The translations under genes were made by a program, and so were the position numbers. Positions 1 through 12,029 of a DNA stretch of 64,000 bases are shown here, piece after piece. Under the pieces are notes generated by a model. The model made no database searches and had not been told where the DNA came from. It was given only the letters and a program-made list of their open reading frames with translations. This DNA comes from Malachius bipustulatus (taxonomy: Eukaryota > Arthropoda > Insecta > Coleoptera > Melyridae). The stretch lies in the NCBI GenBank assembly GCA_910589415.1, contig OU342631.1, positions 4,526,001 to 4,590,000 of the forward strand, in the 5' to 3' direction. Numbering within the stretch: position 1 is the first letter of the stretch; each line of letters starts with the position of its first letter.

Positions 1-3000
1 ATTAATTTGTCCTTGAATAGTTGGCTATGGAAATTAATACATATATTTCGTAACAGCTTACCAATCCAACTATTTGAATCCGAAAAAGATGATTGATCAA
101 AATAACTTTTTCTCTGTTTCGGTGATTATTTCTCGTTTGACGCCGGTTTCCGTCAAGTATTACTCTCTAATGGAGAATATATTGGAGGAGGCACCAATTC
201 TTAGAGCATCTCAACTCGTTTTGCTGTGATGATCGTGGACGAATTAGCAGATGCTTTGTTGTAGTTCAAGAAATTTTCTATTTTTCTGACAAGATACTCA
301 ATGGAAATAATCTCCTGGGAATCCTGAAAATTATGTCAATGACATGCACGTTACGTCTAGAGAAACTAATCAAGCTGACTAAACTTTTATTTCTGGTGTC
401 AATTGATGGACCGTGTGCAGCGGAAACTAATTCTGATTGTGCTTAAGTTTAGCATAGCAAATCTTTGAACTGGCATGTGATTTCGTGTTTGGTTGGCATT
501 GATTAAACTCATCTTTTCGATAGCTTTTTCGTGTCCAAGTTTTCGTGATAATTATATTATGCGCTCAGTTGCGATCTTTATAATATTACCAACATTTTCG
601 GTCTTCGCGTTTTTATAGACACTATATATTATTGTTTTTTACAACGTGAAAACAATACTTTTTCTTAAAGTCTCTTTGACTTGTGAGAGGTGAGATTAAG
701 GATTTTAAAATAATTAAAACCTTCGGATTATGAAAGGAAGCAGGCGTTGTTAATCTCGTTCTAACTAGAAGAGCGCACTATCTGTACTGGCCGATAGTGC
801 ATTTACCCTCTAATGATCATTAAACGACTAGGTTTAAAAGAAGCTCGTATAAAGTAGGTGCAGTGTCCCGTAATATGATCCACAAGTCATTAGTAGCAAG
901 ACTGTTCATTAAAAATTTGACTACATCTTGCAGAAGGGCAACAAACAACACCTAACACCTCTTTCAGAGGTTGTAAATCGGGACTGGGGGCTAAAATAAC
1001 ACGAGGGGATTGTAATCTAGCTGCTGTGCTAGGAGAATAATTATAAAGGGAGCGCTCACTTCCGAGCGACGATAATCAAATTAGGCCGTCCGATGAACCG
1101 ATGAGGGATACTCAGGGCCATTTACTAGCCCTCTGTTGGGCTACTGCTACCACATTAGGTTTAATAGAAAGGAGGACGGTGGAGAGACGAACGTACCGGA
1201 CCATATTTCCTCAGCCTCCTAACAACATTATCTCCGCCTATTTAACGTTCTCACACTAATTTATAAATTCATTCCCTGAAAGAGGAGAAATGAGTTGTCA
1301 GAGTGGTGTTTTTGTAGGCCTAATAGCCTTAATGAAGGCATACAAATAGCCGCTCATCGGATGAAGTACTGCAGGCGGTTTTTTAGAATGACGCTCGTGG
1401 TGGGGCTAGCACGGTAAGGGCTCCCGGCGCGAATAGAGGCAACGAATGCCGTAACGATGATGTCAGTGTAAAGTGCCGTCATCAGGATAACCGCGGCAAT
1501 TTGTCTCCGCGATTACTTCATCCTAAGGGCGCCGGCAGGTGCTTGCATTGCTTCTTACTCTGGCGTGCTTCACCGCGTTTCGACAAATGTAAAGACGCAT
1601 TTGCATTCATGGATGAATGAATCATTTTTTATGAAACACATCTTTCGTCCATATCCAAATATTTTTATTGAAAATTGATAATATTCAAAATCAAATCCTA
1701 CAAAATTCCACACAGGATTTCAAATAAAATCAATCTCGACGGTCGCGCTGCCCCTTGTTTGACCAAACATATAGCTCGCTTCTATAGGTACACAGTTGCT
1801 GTTTGATTTATTAAAGTTACTCCGAGCCGGGTCAAGTGTAACGTTCTGTTATACGAAAGTGTTCTGGGAAGATAAATCAGATGGCATTAATCAGCATGGA
1901 GCTAGCAGGTGATCGAACAGAATCTCTGGATATTCAAATGTAGTTAGACTCAGATCATAGAACAGATTCTCGCTTCTGTGAGAATATTGAATGGTCATGT
2001 TGAAACTATTACATCCCTTGCCTATACTGATTTAGATGCTCGGGAACCTCAACGACGTTACTAAATTTAAAAAGAAATTCCTCAAGATCACGTATGAGGA
2101 TTCCAGGCTACGTGCTGGTCGGCACCGGTTAACCCTAGGTCTATTGTATTAAATTACGGCTATTTCATGGAATATAATTCACTAAGCTTCAAGCCATCCT
2201 GTTTCTGGTAAGGAATTTTATAAAAGCTCATAACTCAAAATTCATCATAGTGCATGTGATGTTATGAATCTTCGGTTTCAGCTTAGCTGGTTAAGCTCTT
2301 ATGACTCGAATTTCCAACGCAACTGATCATTCTAGTCCTCAGTTCATGTTTGAATTTTTATTTATATTTATTTCCGCGACCCCTGGAGGCGATACATCAT
2401 CGGGTCTGGGCAGAACAATGCTTGCCCGAGCATCTGCTCCCGCTTCAGGACCGAGTTCCCCCCAGGACGCATACATTATCCCGGAAAAAGGACGAGGGCA
2501 TGGCGCCGAATTCAATCAATGGGAACAGCAGACTCCATAGGGACCGAGGCTCAATTGCTGCCCGTAGCAGGAATATTCATTGTCAGATCCATCTGATAAT
2601 GTCCGAAGCGACAAATACGTAGACAGCTCAAGAGGCTCATTAAGGATATTCCCAAACGTAGTCACGTCTTGCCGTAAGGGCGATGATCATATTATCCATA
2701 TAAACGCGTCGCACATTTCGCATACTCTGAGGGCAGATCTAATATGCCAGCTATTCTAGGGCTCGTCTCGGACCACGGCTGAGCATTCCTGGACTAGCCT
2801 CGGTGCCAGGAATTCGCCTGGAGGTGGGCGGCGGGATTGCCGGCTTATTTAGGAATAGCGACGTCGAAACGTGCAAGAGATGTCAGGAAAGTTCGTCGCC
2901 AAACTGACAACGCCGCCATAGCTGGGCGACGTCTTATGAACCGCGACGCCCTCCTACAACTTCTGCCTTTCCAATCTGCATTCCGTCTGCCGGGCTGAGT

Positions 3001-3945
3001 TAATAGACAAACACCAGATTATATGAACTTGACTGCCGAGTTGGATTTTTATTTCATTCTCGGTCCGTTCGCAATTCCTGTCACATAATAAGTATATAGA
3101 ACGATATTGGATTTGGATTTCTTTGTTCGTTTCGTTTTTTCATGAGGAATTTTCGAGCCAGTATATATTCATTCGATCGTCCCAGCGCAGACTACAGAAT
3201 TAAATGCTAAAACTGTACCCTACAATTAGGTAGAACTACAGGAACATCCTGAAATCCTGTCCGGAATTCAACTAGAACTACTTAAGGAACGTTTATTAGC
3301 CGAATTAACGTTAATTAACGTAATTATTCCAAGAAGATCCACCGGAAGCCACCCCGGTTACACCCCAGAGAGCAGGAATAATTCTCTAGAAATAGGGACA
3401 GTTGACTCTATATGCTATGCTCTCGGCTCCTGCATTTTCATCCCCAATTAAGCCAATTAAATCAATAGGAATTAACGTACCTACTCACTCGACCCGCTGT
3501 TTCTATAACGAGTGCCGTCCCTCGGAAAGAGAGATTTGGTAAAAAAGGGTCAGAGACCCGTTAAAATTCGTTTACTTTAAAGTATGGGATATAACACTTC
3601 CGCCTCCTTTTCAAACCAGGATTTTGTCATTTCAGGCAGTGTTTATGAATTTTTCAAGCATGACAGGCTCCAGGTGAATACGACGCAGGGTTTCATGCAA
3701 ATCAAGATGTACAGATTTAATTACGTGGGACGTCACGCGTGCTGCTGGACGGGATAATTTAATGCGAAACGAGCAACAGATAAATTTGCTTCACCTTTTA
3801 ATTACTGCCGGTCCAGAAAACACTGCTGGCAACAGAATATGAAGAGAAATGGACAGACATAGTTACTAATAAATATGTAGATTTAAGTAATATAGAAATA
3901 CGACTATTTAAATACAGTCACCGAACTGGAAAAAAATTACCTAAA

Positions 3946-3996
3946 CCCTTATCATGTAGTAAAACAATTTCCCTTTATCATGTAGTAAAACAATTT
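3946..3996. repeat. 25/26-bp tandem duplication
   Basis: Two adjacent copies of a unit beginning CCCTT and ending in AAAACAATTT (3946-3970 and 3971-3996). They differ by one inserted T. A simple local duplication with no sign of function. Confidence 0.85.
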
Positions 3997-6900
3997 CATT
4001 TGCTTGGAACATTTTTACCTAAACAAAACAAGACAGTAGTCTATAAAAAACTGCAAAGAGAAAATATGTCTATTTACATCTGAATGAACTCGGGTAATTT
4101 TATTTTTTTACCCAGAGTGCTATTATTCTTTCCTTTCCAAAACTGGTTCACAAATATTTGCTTAGCTTTTGTAAATTAATTTAAAACCTACTTTTTGTTC
4201 CGCTATATAACAAGGTGAACATTGAGGATAAATTTAAATCCTCTCGGAATATTAAAGTGGGAGGTGAGTCCCTATCCTTTTGTACTAAATCATCAATTTT
4301 TTACAAATTAGGCCAATCTGTACGGGGCGACGACTTCATCCGTGCTCTTATCTGGATCGAGCAGGCCACGACCGGGACCTTCTCCGGGAGCTAATGAACC
4401 ACTACGAGTGAATGTTTGCTTCCTAATTCCCTGCTCCTCACAGTCACAGGAGCGGAAGAAGCACACAATCGATCATCACATCTTGTAACACGATTACGAA
4501 AGATTGTAACCAGTACCAGGACGACGCCAGTTCTAGACCTGGCCAGTATCTAATTAGTTAGTATCACCCTTTCCGCTTAATTAGACATCTTCGATCCATT
4601 AAGACACCGTCAACGGCGCCAGTTTCTCTACCAATTAACACAGATTGACTGCTTCTCGCATGGATGGGCTGAGAATCCGATAAGACATTTTTTCAAAAAC
4701 ATAAGTTTCAGGAAGCGTTAAAAGTCTTATACACATTATAATCCTTCAAGTTCAGATTTACTGATAAGCTGTGAAATTCAAGTAGCGAATGTACATCTAT
4801 TCCATGTATATCAGAATGTGTTGTGACCATAGCTTTGCTACAACACAAACTCAGCGGAGTGTTTAACTTCGCATCGGCGAGCTTGAGTCGCTGCTGTTCA
4901 GGGAGTCTGAATAGAAAACGGTACGGCGACCCATTCATTCAACTGAAATTACTGAAAAATGTATCTTTTGTGTGCGTGTTTTATTGGTATACACACAGAG
5001 AGAGAATGTTTATACAACTGCTCAGCGGGGGGTGAATAACTGCCAACCCTTCCGGGGCGGCAGTCGATTGAAGACGTGAGGGATGCACTCGGCCGCAGAT
5101 GCGACCCCGGGCTTGAATTTGCTTTCAGGATTTCAGCCAGATGGGACTGAAAAGGCTCGACGCTGCTGAAAACCTGAAAACGCCCCCCACATCGTGCCTC
5201 GAATATCACATCATGCCGAACTTGTGCACAGATTTGCTGCTTGCTCTTCGTTATTTGCATTAGGTTCAAGCGATCTAGATGCTTTCGAAAACTGACCGAT
5301 AAATCTAAAAGACTATTCGGTATCTTCTCCCCTGCACTCTCATACATAAAATACTTATTTTTATATGGGATGTTATTCTTGCCGTTATTGAAAAGGCTAG
5401 AAAGTTGTTCCAACTAAGTTGAAGCGCACTTTTTGTGAGAAAGACTAAGAGAGCGATAAAAATATACGTTGCTGATACAATGGGCTCGAGCTCGGCCAGA
5501 CTAGGAATCCCAGTTCGTTCGAGTGGTTAAATGTTAGTTCGTCAAAAGGCCGAAGCCGGAACCTGATGGCTATTAATTTATTTAATGGCCTGGGTGAAGG
5601 GAAAACAATCCGTCGCTGCCGCCCAGCTAGATAGGAAAGAGATGTCTGTAAATATTTTATCGGTCTGGAGACGGCAATATTGCAGGAAATTTCAACGAAA
5701 ATTCTTCCGGAAGAAAACAATTAGGGCTTTAGTGCGGAAGTAAATTTCACCGGAGGCGCTTTTTGTATTATTCTTCTCTTTCCTCGATAAAAACCCAGTG
5801 AGAGGAACGACATTCAAACATTTAGAATTAACTTTTAACCTAGCCTAACCCAACCTTCCGGAGGGAGTCGATCCAGGAAATCCTTTCAACGTTAGTATAC
5901 ACGACTAAACCGATATACAAACAAAATTTTGATTTATGTCACTCGCGACGCTCGAGATGATACTTCACGATAGCAAAAACTATCGTCACCTCAAAACACC
6001 CCATGTCCGACCGATCCTCAAACTTGTACTCGCAGAGGTTGCTTTTGTATAAATATTTATGACAAGAGACGTCATTATACTGGATTTTTTATCCCGGATA
6101 TGATAGAAGTTTGCCAGTGTCGGGACTGGCAAAACCTCACTCTACGCCGGTTCTAGGTTACCGACTGCCATCAATCATTGTGGAGGCTCGGAGACGGAAA
6201 GGGGGTTTGCGGCTTGTTCAAGTTAGAAAGTTGGTCAAAATTGAGGCGTTAGGTTGTGGGGTGTTCTTATGATGAACCTTCAGATAACCCACTATTCTGC
6301 CTTACACATGCAAGTAATCATACTGACTAACCATGCATGACCCTTGACGATGAAGTGAATTAATATTTTTCAAATGAAACGTATAAATTTACTGACAGTA
6401 TTTTGGATTCCAAGATCATGTTTTCTTATTTCTATAACTGTCTAAATATGCCTAACTTCGAAGATATAGTAAAATCGTCTTCGAAATAAGGTTCTACTCT
6501 GAATGTTCCATACTTTAAACGTAAAGAAAAGTAATTTTCCGCACTGTAGCTTCACGTGTGTCTGTCTCAGTGTTGTTGCGGAGGGGACTGAACGTCTATG
6601 TAGTTGGTGTCATTCAGACATCCTAAATGTATTTTTTTTACTCCATTAGGTATAAGTTTTGCATAAAAGAACGAGTTTGCATATTTTAATTTAAATTAAT
6701 TGCAGAGTAAAAGCAATCAACTTTGTGCTAATTACTCAACTCTCTAAAAATAAAAATAACAAAACTTTAGTATAGTCTTTGTCTAGTGAGAAACGGAGAA
6801 TGAAACTTCTATTTTCTGCTTCATATTGTTATTATCTACGTGACACGAAAGGACAACTAATTAATATATTATTATACAGGATAGCGGGGAAATGTGAATC

Positions 6901-8666
6901 CCATTTAAATTTGGAATTAATTTCAAACTACGATATTATAGCAATTATTGCAATTAAAGAATCAAATAATTATTATTGTATTCTATAGACGAAACTGGGA
7001 AATTGTCTCTCTGTATTGCTGAACTTAACAGAAATCATTAAAACGAAGAAATTCATATCTAACGTAATTTTAAGTTTTAATCAAACAAGTTTCAATTTGA
7101 CGGGTTAGTAAAATGTGAATCTTTGAAACATTTCTATGAAGATTTTTGTCACATGAGCGCGCCCTTCTCCAAAACCTGGGACTGTTATTTTATTCTAATG
7201 CCCATCTGAAGTGAGCAGGAAAACTGAGTTGGGATCAAATAACAAAGACGTCGGTCTTGAATAAGACTGCTACTGCATAAGCTTTTGCTCGGTTGACCAA
7301 ATCATCAAAGAGACGATTTAATATTATCGCCCGTTTTCTGAAAATTTGTTGACAGGGAAAATATCTTAAATGAAATCGGTTTCGTATTATATTTTACAAT
7401 TTTTTTTTATGTCAGATTAGAAATATTCAAATAATATATGTATGTATAGTGCGTAAATGTATTTCTGAAAATTGCTGCTTTAACTTAGAGACCTCCCGAT
7501 GTACGTTAATTTATATTTAAAACATGAATATTTACCTAACTGATGTTAATTTAAGTTTCGGTCACTTTAAAGACTTTTTTTGAAATCAGATTTAGATACT
7601 GATTATTTCGTATTATTAGTATTTAGTATCAGGAATTTTTAAACTTCTCTCATAAATAGTTTTGAGTAACCAGAAATTGAATACCTATTCAGATTTCAAT
7701 AAACATTGAGTATAAAATTTTTCCCTTAAAAGTCTGAAAATTGTTTCACATAGAAAACCAATCTGAAGTGGATTCGTTAGTAAAACACATTTTCGAGAAA
7801 AAAATGAGAGTTTGTTCATATAAAGGTCCTCAACAACAGAATTGGTTTACTTAAAAAAAAACACTGAGCAGCTTGCACTTTAATTTGCTTCTCGATGACT
7901 ACTGATATCATTTACTCATCAGTCTACCTTCACGAAATAGGTGAAAATGCAATGCAGCAATTGTCGAAGTCTACAAAGATGATCCATTCTGTTTAAATTT
8001 CAAGTTTAAATTCTCTTGTTGACGGAAAAGGAGGAAACTGAGCTTTCAAAGCACGTACCTACCGAACAATTTCCTACTCCTATTCTCCTTGCTATTTAAA
8101 ACCTTTGCTGAGATGTATCACTTAAGACCTCGTTCGATGAAGATGCTAGATTTAACGTATACCTACCCGGTGAAACTAAAATAGTTATTATGAAAAGTAG
8201 ACGGGACTTTTTCAAGCACGATCTCAAGTAAATTGTTTCATCTCCTGGCTGTGAAAGTTTTCGTCAAGTATTTATACCGTTTGCTATTATTAGCAATATG
8301 AGAGGTAGTACTCTGCAATATCCGAAAGTTTCCTTTATAAATAAATAATAATTTTTTTATTTCCAGAAAACTTACTCATTAGAAAACCTTTTAGATTATG
8401 CTAATTTGACATATTAATAATAATATCATAAATTGTTACGATATGGTAACTATAATAAAAGATTTCAATTAAAATTAGATCATTGTTTGATGATCCGTAG
8501 CATACTTTTATCCCGAGTAAAAACCTCAGGCTATCGGCAGCTATTCAGTTTTTGTCTAGTTGATAATTTTGTGTACTTATTTTACCAACAGCAATAATCA
8601 CCGAAACGAAAAGGAGCTCTATATTACGTACTTTGACAGCAAACTGGAGTATCATAATATTTTAGG

Positions 8667-8849
8667 ATGAGTCTGTATATAAAACAAACATTTACCAAAG
8701 ACCCAATAGGAAGTTATTCACAACCCGAAGTTGGAGCTGCTTTAACAACAACTTTAATAGCCAAGTTATCGCAAACACTCCAACTACTATCTCCGCTGGT
8801 TAGTTTGTTTGATGTTCGAACTGAATATACAGAAGAAGATAGTAAATAA
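8667..8849 (+). other. 60-codon open frame, unrecognised
   Basis: An ATG-initiated frame starting MSLYIKQTFTKDPIGSYS and ending TEEDSK before a TAA. It is preceded by ATATTTTAG, a plausible splice acceptor two bases before GAG/ATG. Composition is more protein-like than neighbouring chance frames, but I recognise no family. Most likely a chance frame. Confidence 0.12.
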
Positions 8850-9590
8850 CAGACTATCAAAAATTATCCAATAAGTTCTCTGGTAGAAGTCCTTTTATAT
8901 CCTTATTAGGAATTAATATTAATTAGGTATATCTTTGAAATTGAAACTGCGATTCATTTTCTGAAGTGTTTTATAATTTAAAACGAGAATTAGCTTCGTC
9001 TTATATTATTTGGTTCGAGTACCTTTTAGGTGGAATGTCTCATATTACTTCGATTTAAAGTTGACTCTGAAACTCAAATTAAGATAAAGAATTCAATTGA
9101 TTTGATTCGAAATGTTTTCTAATATCGCAACTCGGAAGATAATTTTCCAACAGGCAAATTCCTGAAATTGGTTAGAATAACTTCATCTGGTATGTAACAT
9201 CGCAAACCAGCTTTTACTTAATGCAAATTTTGTGGAACTTCAGTAATTGAAAATGCATTTTTCAACTCCCTACTTATTTCATTCAATTTGCGGGTTCATT
9301 CAGAGGCAACTATTTAAACAATTTTTGAGTTAAGTACCCACAATTTAATACGAAAGTTGCTTCAAAATTATCTCAGAAAATTTGGCTGGAGAGCTTAAAA
9401 GCTTCGTTAAAAAACACTATGGGAGTTATAATTTTTTTTCTTGTTTTATTTTAACAATCTTTCGACAAGTTTCTCGTTGCATATAAAATTTATCAAAACA
9501 TAATCTCATTTATCAAAAGCACACGAGAAAGAAGAAAGGGCTCGCTTTATGTTGTTTAACGTACCACGTACCATTCGATACATCGTTATA

Positions 9591-10035
9591 CAAGGTGTCC
9601 AGGTATGAGTGTAAGAGCTACACGTGGCGACCTTCCTTGGTCTATTTTGAGTAAAAAATCTTAATACAATAATGCTCTAAACGTCTTCACGGTGCCACAC
9701 GAGGTCATCAGAGTTAGAAGTTCTGGGTCACAAATATAATTATGCATATTATTGAACTTCTGTTTCCTTTTGCAGTTACGGTTAACATTTTCAAAGACTT
9801 TTGCAAAGTCATATTTCTTTTAATTTTCGTAACAGTGCAATTATTAACTTTTTAAACATTTCTAAAAAAAAAAAATAGGAAATGTTAAAAAAGTTAATAA
9901 TTGCACTGTTATGAAAATTAAATGAAATAAGACTTTGCAAAAGTCTTTAAAAATGTTAACCGTAACTGCAAAAGGAAATAGAAGTTCAATAATATGCATA
10001 TTTGTGACCCAGAACACTCATATCTGGACACCCTG
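9591..10035. mobile_element. Hairpin-type MITE, Tc1/mariner-like (TA flanks)
   Basis: A 445-bp element flanked by TA on both sides (9589-9590, 10036-10037). Its ends are inverted repeats: the left begins CAAGGTGTCCAGGTATGAGT and the right, reverse-complemented, begins CAGGGTGTCCAGATATGAGT. Inside, 9720-9863 is an almost perfect inverted copy of 9878-10015, giving a stem near 138 bp around a poly-A loop. The left arm carries about 105 bp (roughly 9612-9719) with no partner on the right, so one arm has gained or the other lost a block. There is no coding capacity. TA flanks and a CAGGGTG terminus are usual for non-autonomous Tc1/mariner derivatives. Confidence 0.85.
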
Positions 10036-10041
10036 TACATA

Positions 10042-10658
10042 CAGGGTGTATTATAACGTCCGCATAATATTAGCACCGCACGCGATTCTACAACAAAAAC
10101 AGAACAAAAAAGTCCTAAACAGTTTTTACTTGATGTACACAGATTTTAAGATATGGACAATTTAATGTTCTTAAATTTTGCAACTTTGGCGCTGGTATAA
10201 AAATTAAGATAACTTAGACGTGAAGTCAACTGGTATGGTGTGCCGTTGCTATGTACTCGAAAAAAGGTGCAACAAGACAAATGTCATGCTGCGACGTGTC
10301 AATGTAGCAATTTTTTTTAAGATTTTTATTTTTTCAATTTTTTATTCAACAATTAAAACGCGCAGTTGCAATATTGATTGGAACTCAGGAAATCAAATAA
10401 TTCCTAGTTTTGAAATGTTATTTAAAACCATTTTTACCAAAAAAAATCTAAAATTTGGCTATTTTACTTCTTATTTAAGAATTTTTTAATAGTACTAAGC
10501 AATATTTTTGAGTATTAAAAAACTTCAAATTTAAACTACAATGGTTGATAACTTCGTTATTTGAGGTCTAAGAGCTAAACGGTATTAAAACTTTATGTTC
10601 TGTTTTTGATGTAGAATCGCGTGGTGCTAATATTATGCGGACGTTATAATACACCCTG
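10042..10658. mobile_element. MITE with ~68-bp TIRs, Tc1/mariner-like (TA flanks)
   Basis: A 617-bp element between TA dinucleotides (10040-10041, 10659-10660). The two ends are inverted copies over about 68 bp (10042-10110 and 10590-10658), starting CAGGGTGTATTATAACGTCC. They differ by a 2-base indel and a few substitutions. The interior is AT-rich, and no transposase frame is present. Its left edge lies only six bases (TACATA) from the right edge of the preceding MITE. The shared CAGGGTGT terminus suggests both were moved by related transposases. Confidence 0.85.
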
Positions 10659-10660
10659 TA

Positions 10661-12029
10661 TACATGAATAGTTCGAAATTGTAGTAAACCAAAATGTACT
10701 TGCTTAATTCAACCTGAAGTTCTAAATTAGTAAGCTCCAATTTTAACTTTCTAAGTACCTACAAATATAGGCCTATTTGTAGTAACTTTAATTAATATTT
10801 ACTTTAGAAAGTAATTTTTATGTAATAACATTATGTAAACAACGTTGTATTATACTTTCAATTTAAATTGACAATTAAAATACAAATTGGAACGGTAGGA
10901 GGAAATTAACTGATCGACCAATAAACGAACTTCCATCAAATTTGTTGCTCTTATTTTATATAAAAATGCTCAGTAAAATGACAGGCTGTTAACGATTCAA
11001 TTTTTCTTCCTAATGTACATTTTATGGACTAATAACTTGTTAACAAAGAAGAGTAGCTACCAAAGAAGCTGAGTGATTTTATAAAAAAAAAAATCGAACA
11101 CATCAAAGAATCCCAAATCGAGGTCTTTATAACGAAACAGTGTTGCCTATGCTAGAGCGTTTTAAATACGACGTATAATTAACGACCAAACGGCGTCTTT
11201 CTCGAGTGATTCCTAATCGTTTTTTTTTTTTAAGTCCAAATCAAGTCCAATGCAAAGTCTTTCGGCGGTTTGTTGTACAGTCTTTGGATTTTTATTTGTT
11301 TTTTACTAATGTTGACCAAAAGTGTGACTTGGTCAAGAAGGGAGGCTTGATAACCCCCCAAAGTTACGTGCAAACGATGGCATCGTTGGCAATGTCGGCA
11401 TATCTATAGGGTTATTAAGGAGGTAACCGTTATTACCAATTCTTTCATCATAAGGTTCTTGCCACAAAATTAGTCTAACTAGAAGTTAGACGTCTGTGGG
11501 TTTTCTTCGTTTGGTTCATTGCAATTTCCACCAGATTAATTATACTTGCATACTACCCCCCAAATTCTCCCAGGATCTAAGTTGCTCTTTCTTTAGCTTG
11601 CAATAAAGGTTTTTTGTAGCTAAATATTTCGTTCATTGCTTACTCTTTTGATTCTAGGGCATAGGACAATAATTATAAGAAATAACAATTTTCAAGGTAA
11701 AGTACAAACTATACCCAAGAAAAGAGTTCAATTAAAAGGATGAAAAATTTACTTTAAAAATTATAAACGAAAAGATTTATGTAACTCTCGTCTATCGCAA
11801 TACCATTGTTTTGTTCGGACTTCAGAATAGGTAGTTCCAAAAGAACTGTAAACTATATTACGCTAATACCGAGTGCTCTTACAAACATTAACTCCTTGGA
11901 GTTACCGAATTATCGACTCTGTCGTAAACCTAATACTGATTTGTAGAGATTGCAATCAGATCCATACAAGCGGCTATAAATTCGACATATTATATAGGTT
12001 GACGGAATGTTGTATTATGACGTAGTTTA
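10661..12029. other. Non-coding AT-rich stretch
   Basis: I see no gene or clear repeat. Short frames only; homopolymer A/T runs near 11080 and 11220. Confidence 0.5.

Larger units (their letters stand above)
1..9588. other. Long non-coding stretch, probably CadN intron
   Basis: No exon with convincing codon structure or splice context is visible. Short open frames are scattered through it, the longest being 154 codons on the minus strand at 4949-5413. That length is expected by chance in this much sequence, and I recognise no domain in it. Base composition varies: 860-1600 and 2380-3000 are clearly richer in G and C than the AT-rich surroundings and could be conserved non-coding elements, which only alignment would show. 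A 60-codon open frame at 8667-8849 is unrecognised. Confidence 0.5.

Noticed and set aside
4949..5413. 154-codon minus-strand open frame
   Set aside because: About one frame of this length is expected by chance in a window this size. It has no recognised motif, no splice or promoter context, and mixed low-complexity composition.
5836..5858. CCTAGCCTAACCC-like stretch resembling insect (TTAGG)n telomere repeats
   Set aside because: Only two or three imperfect units; far too short for an interstitial telomeric array.
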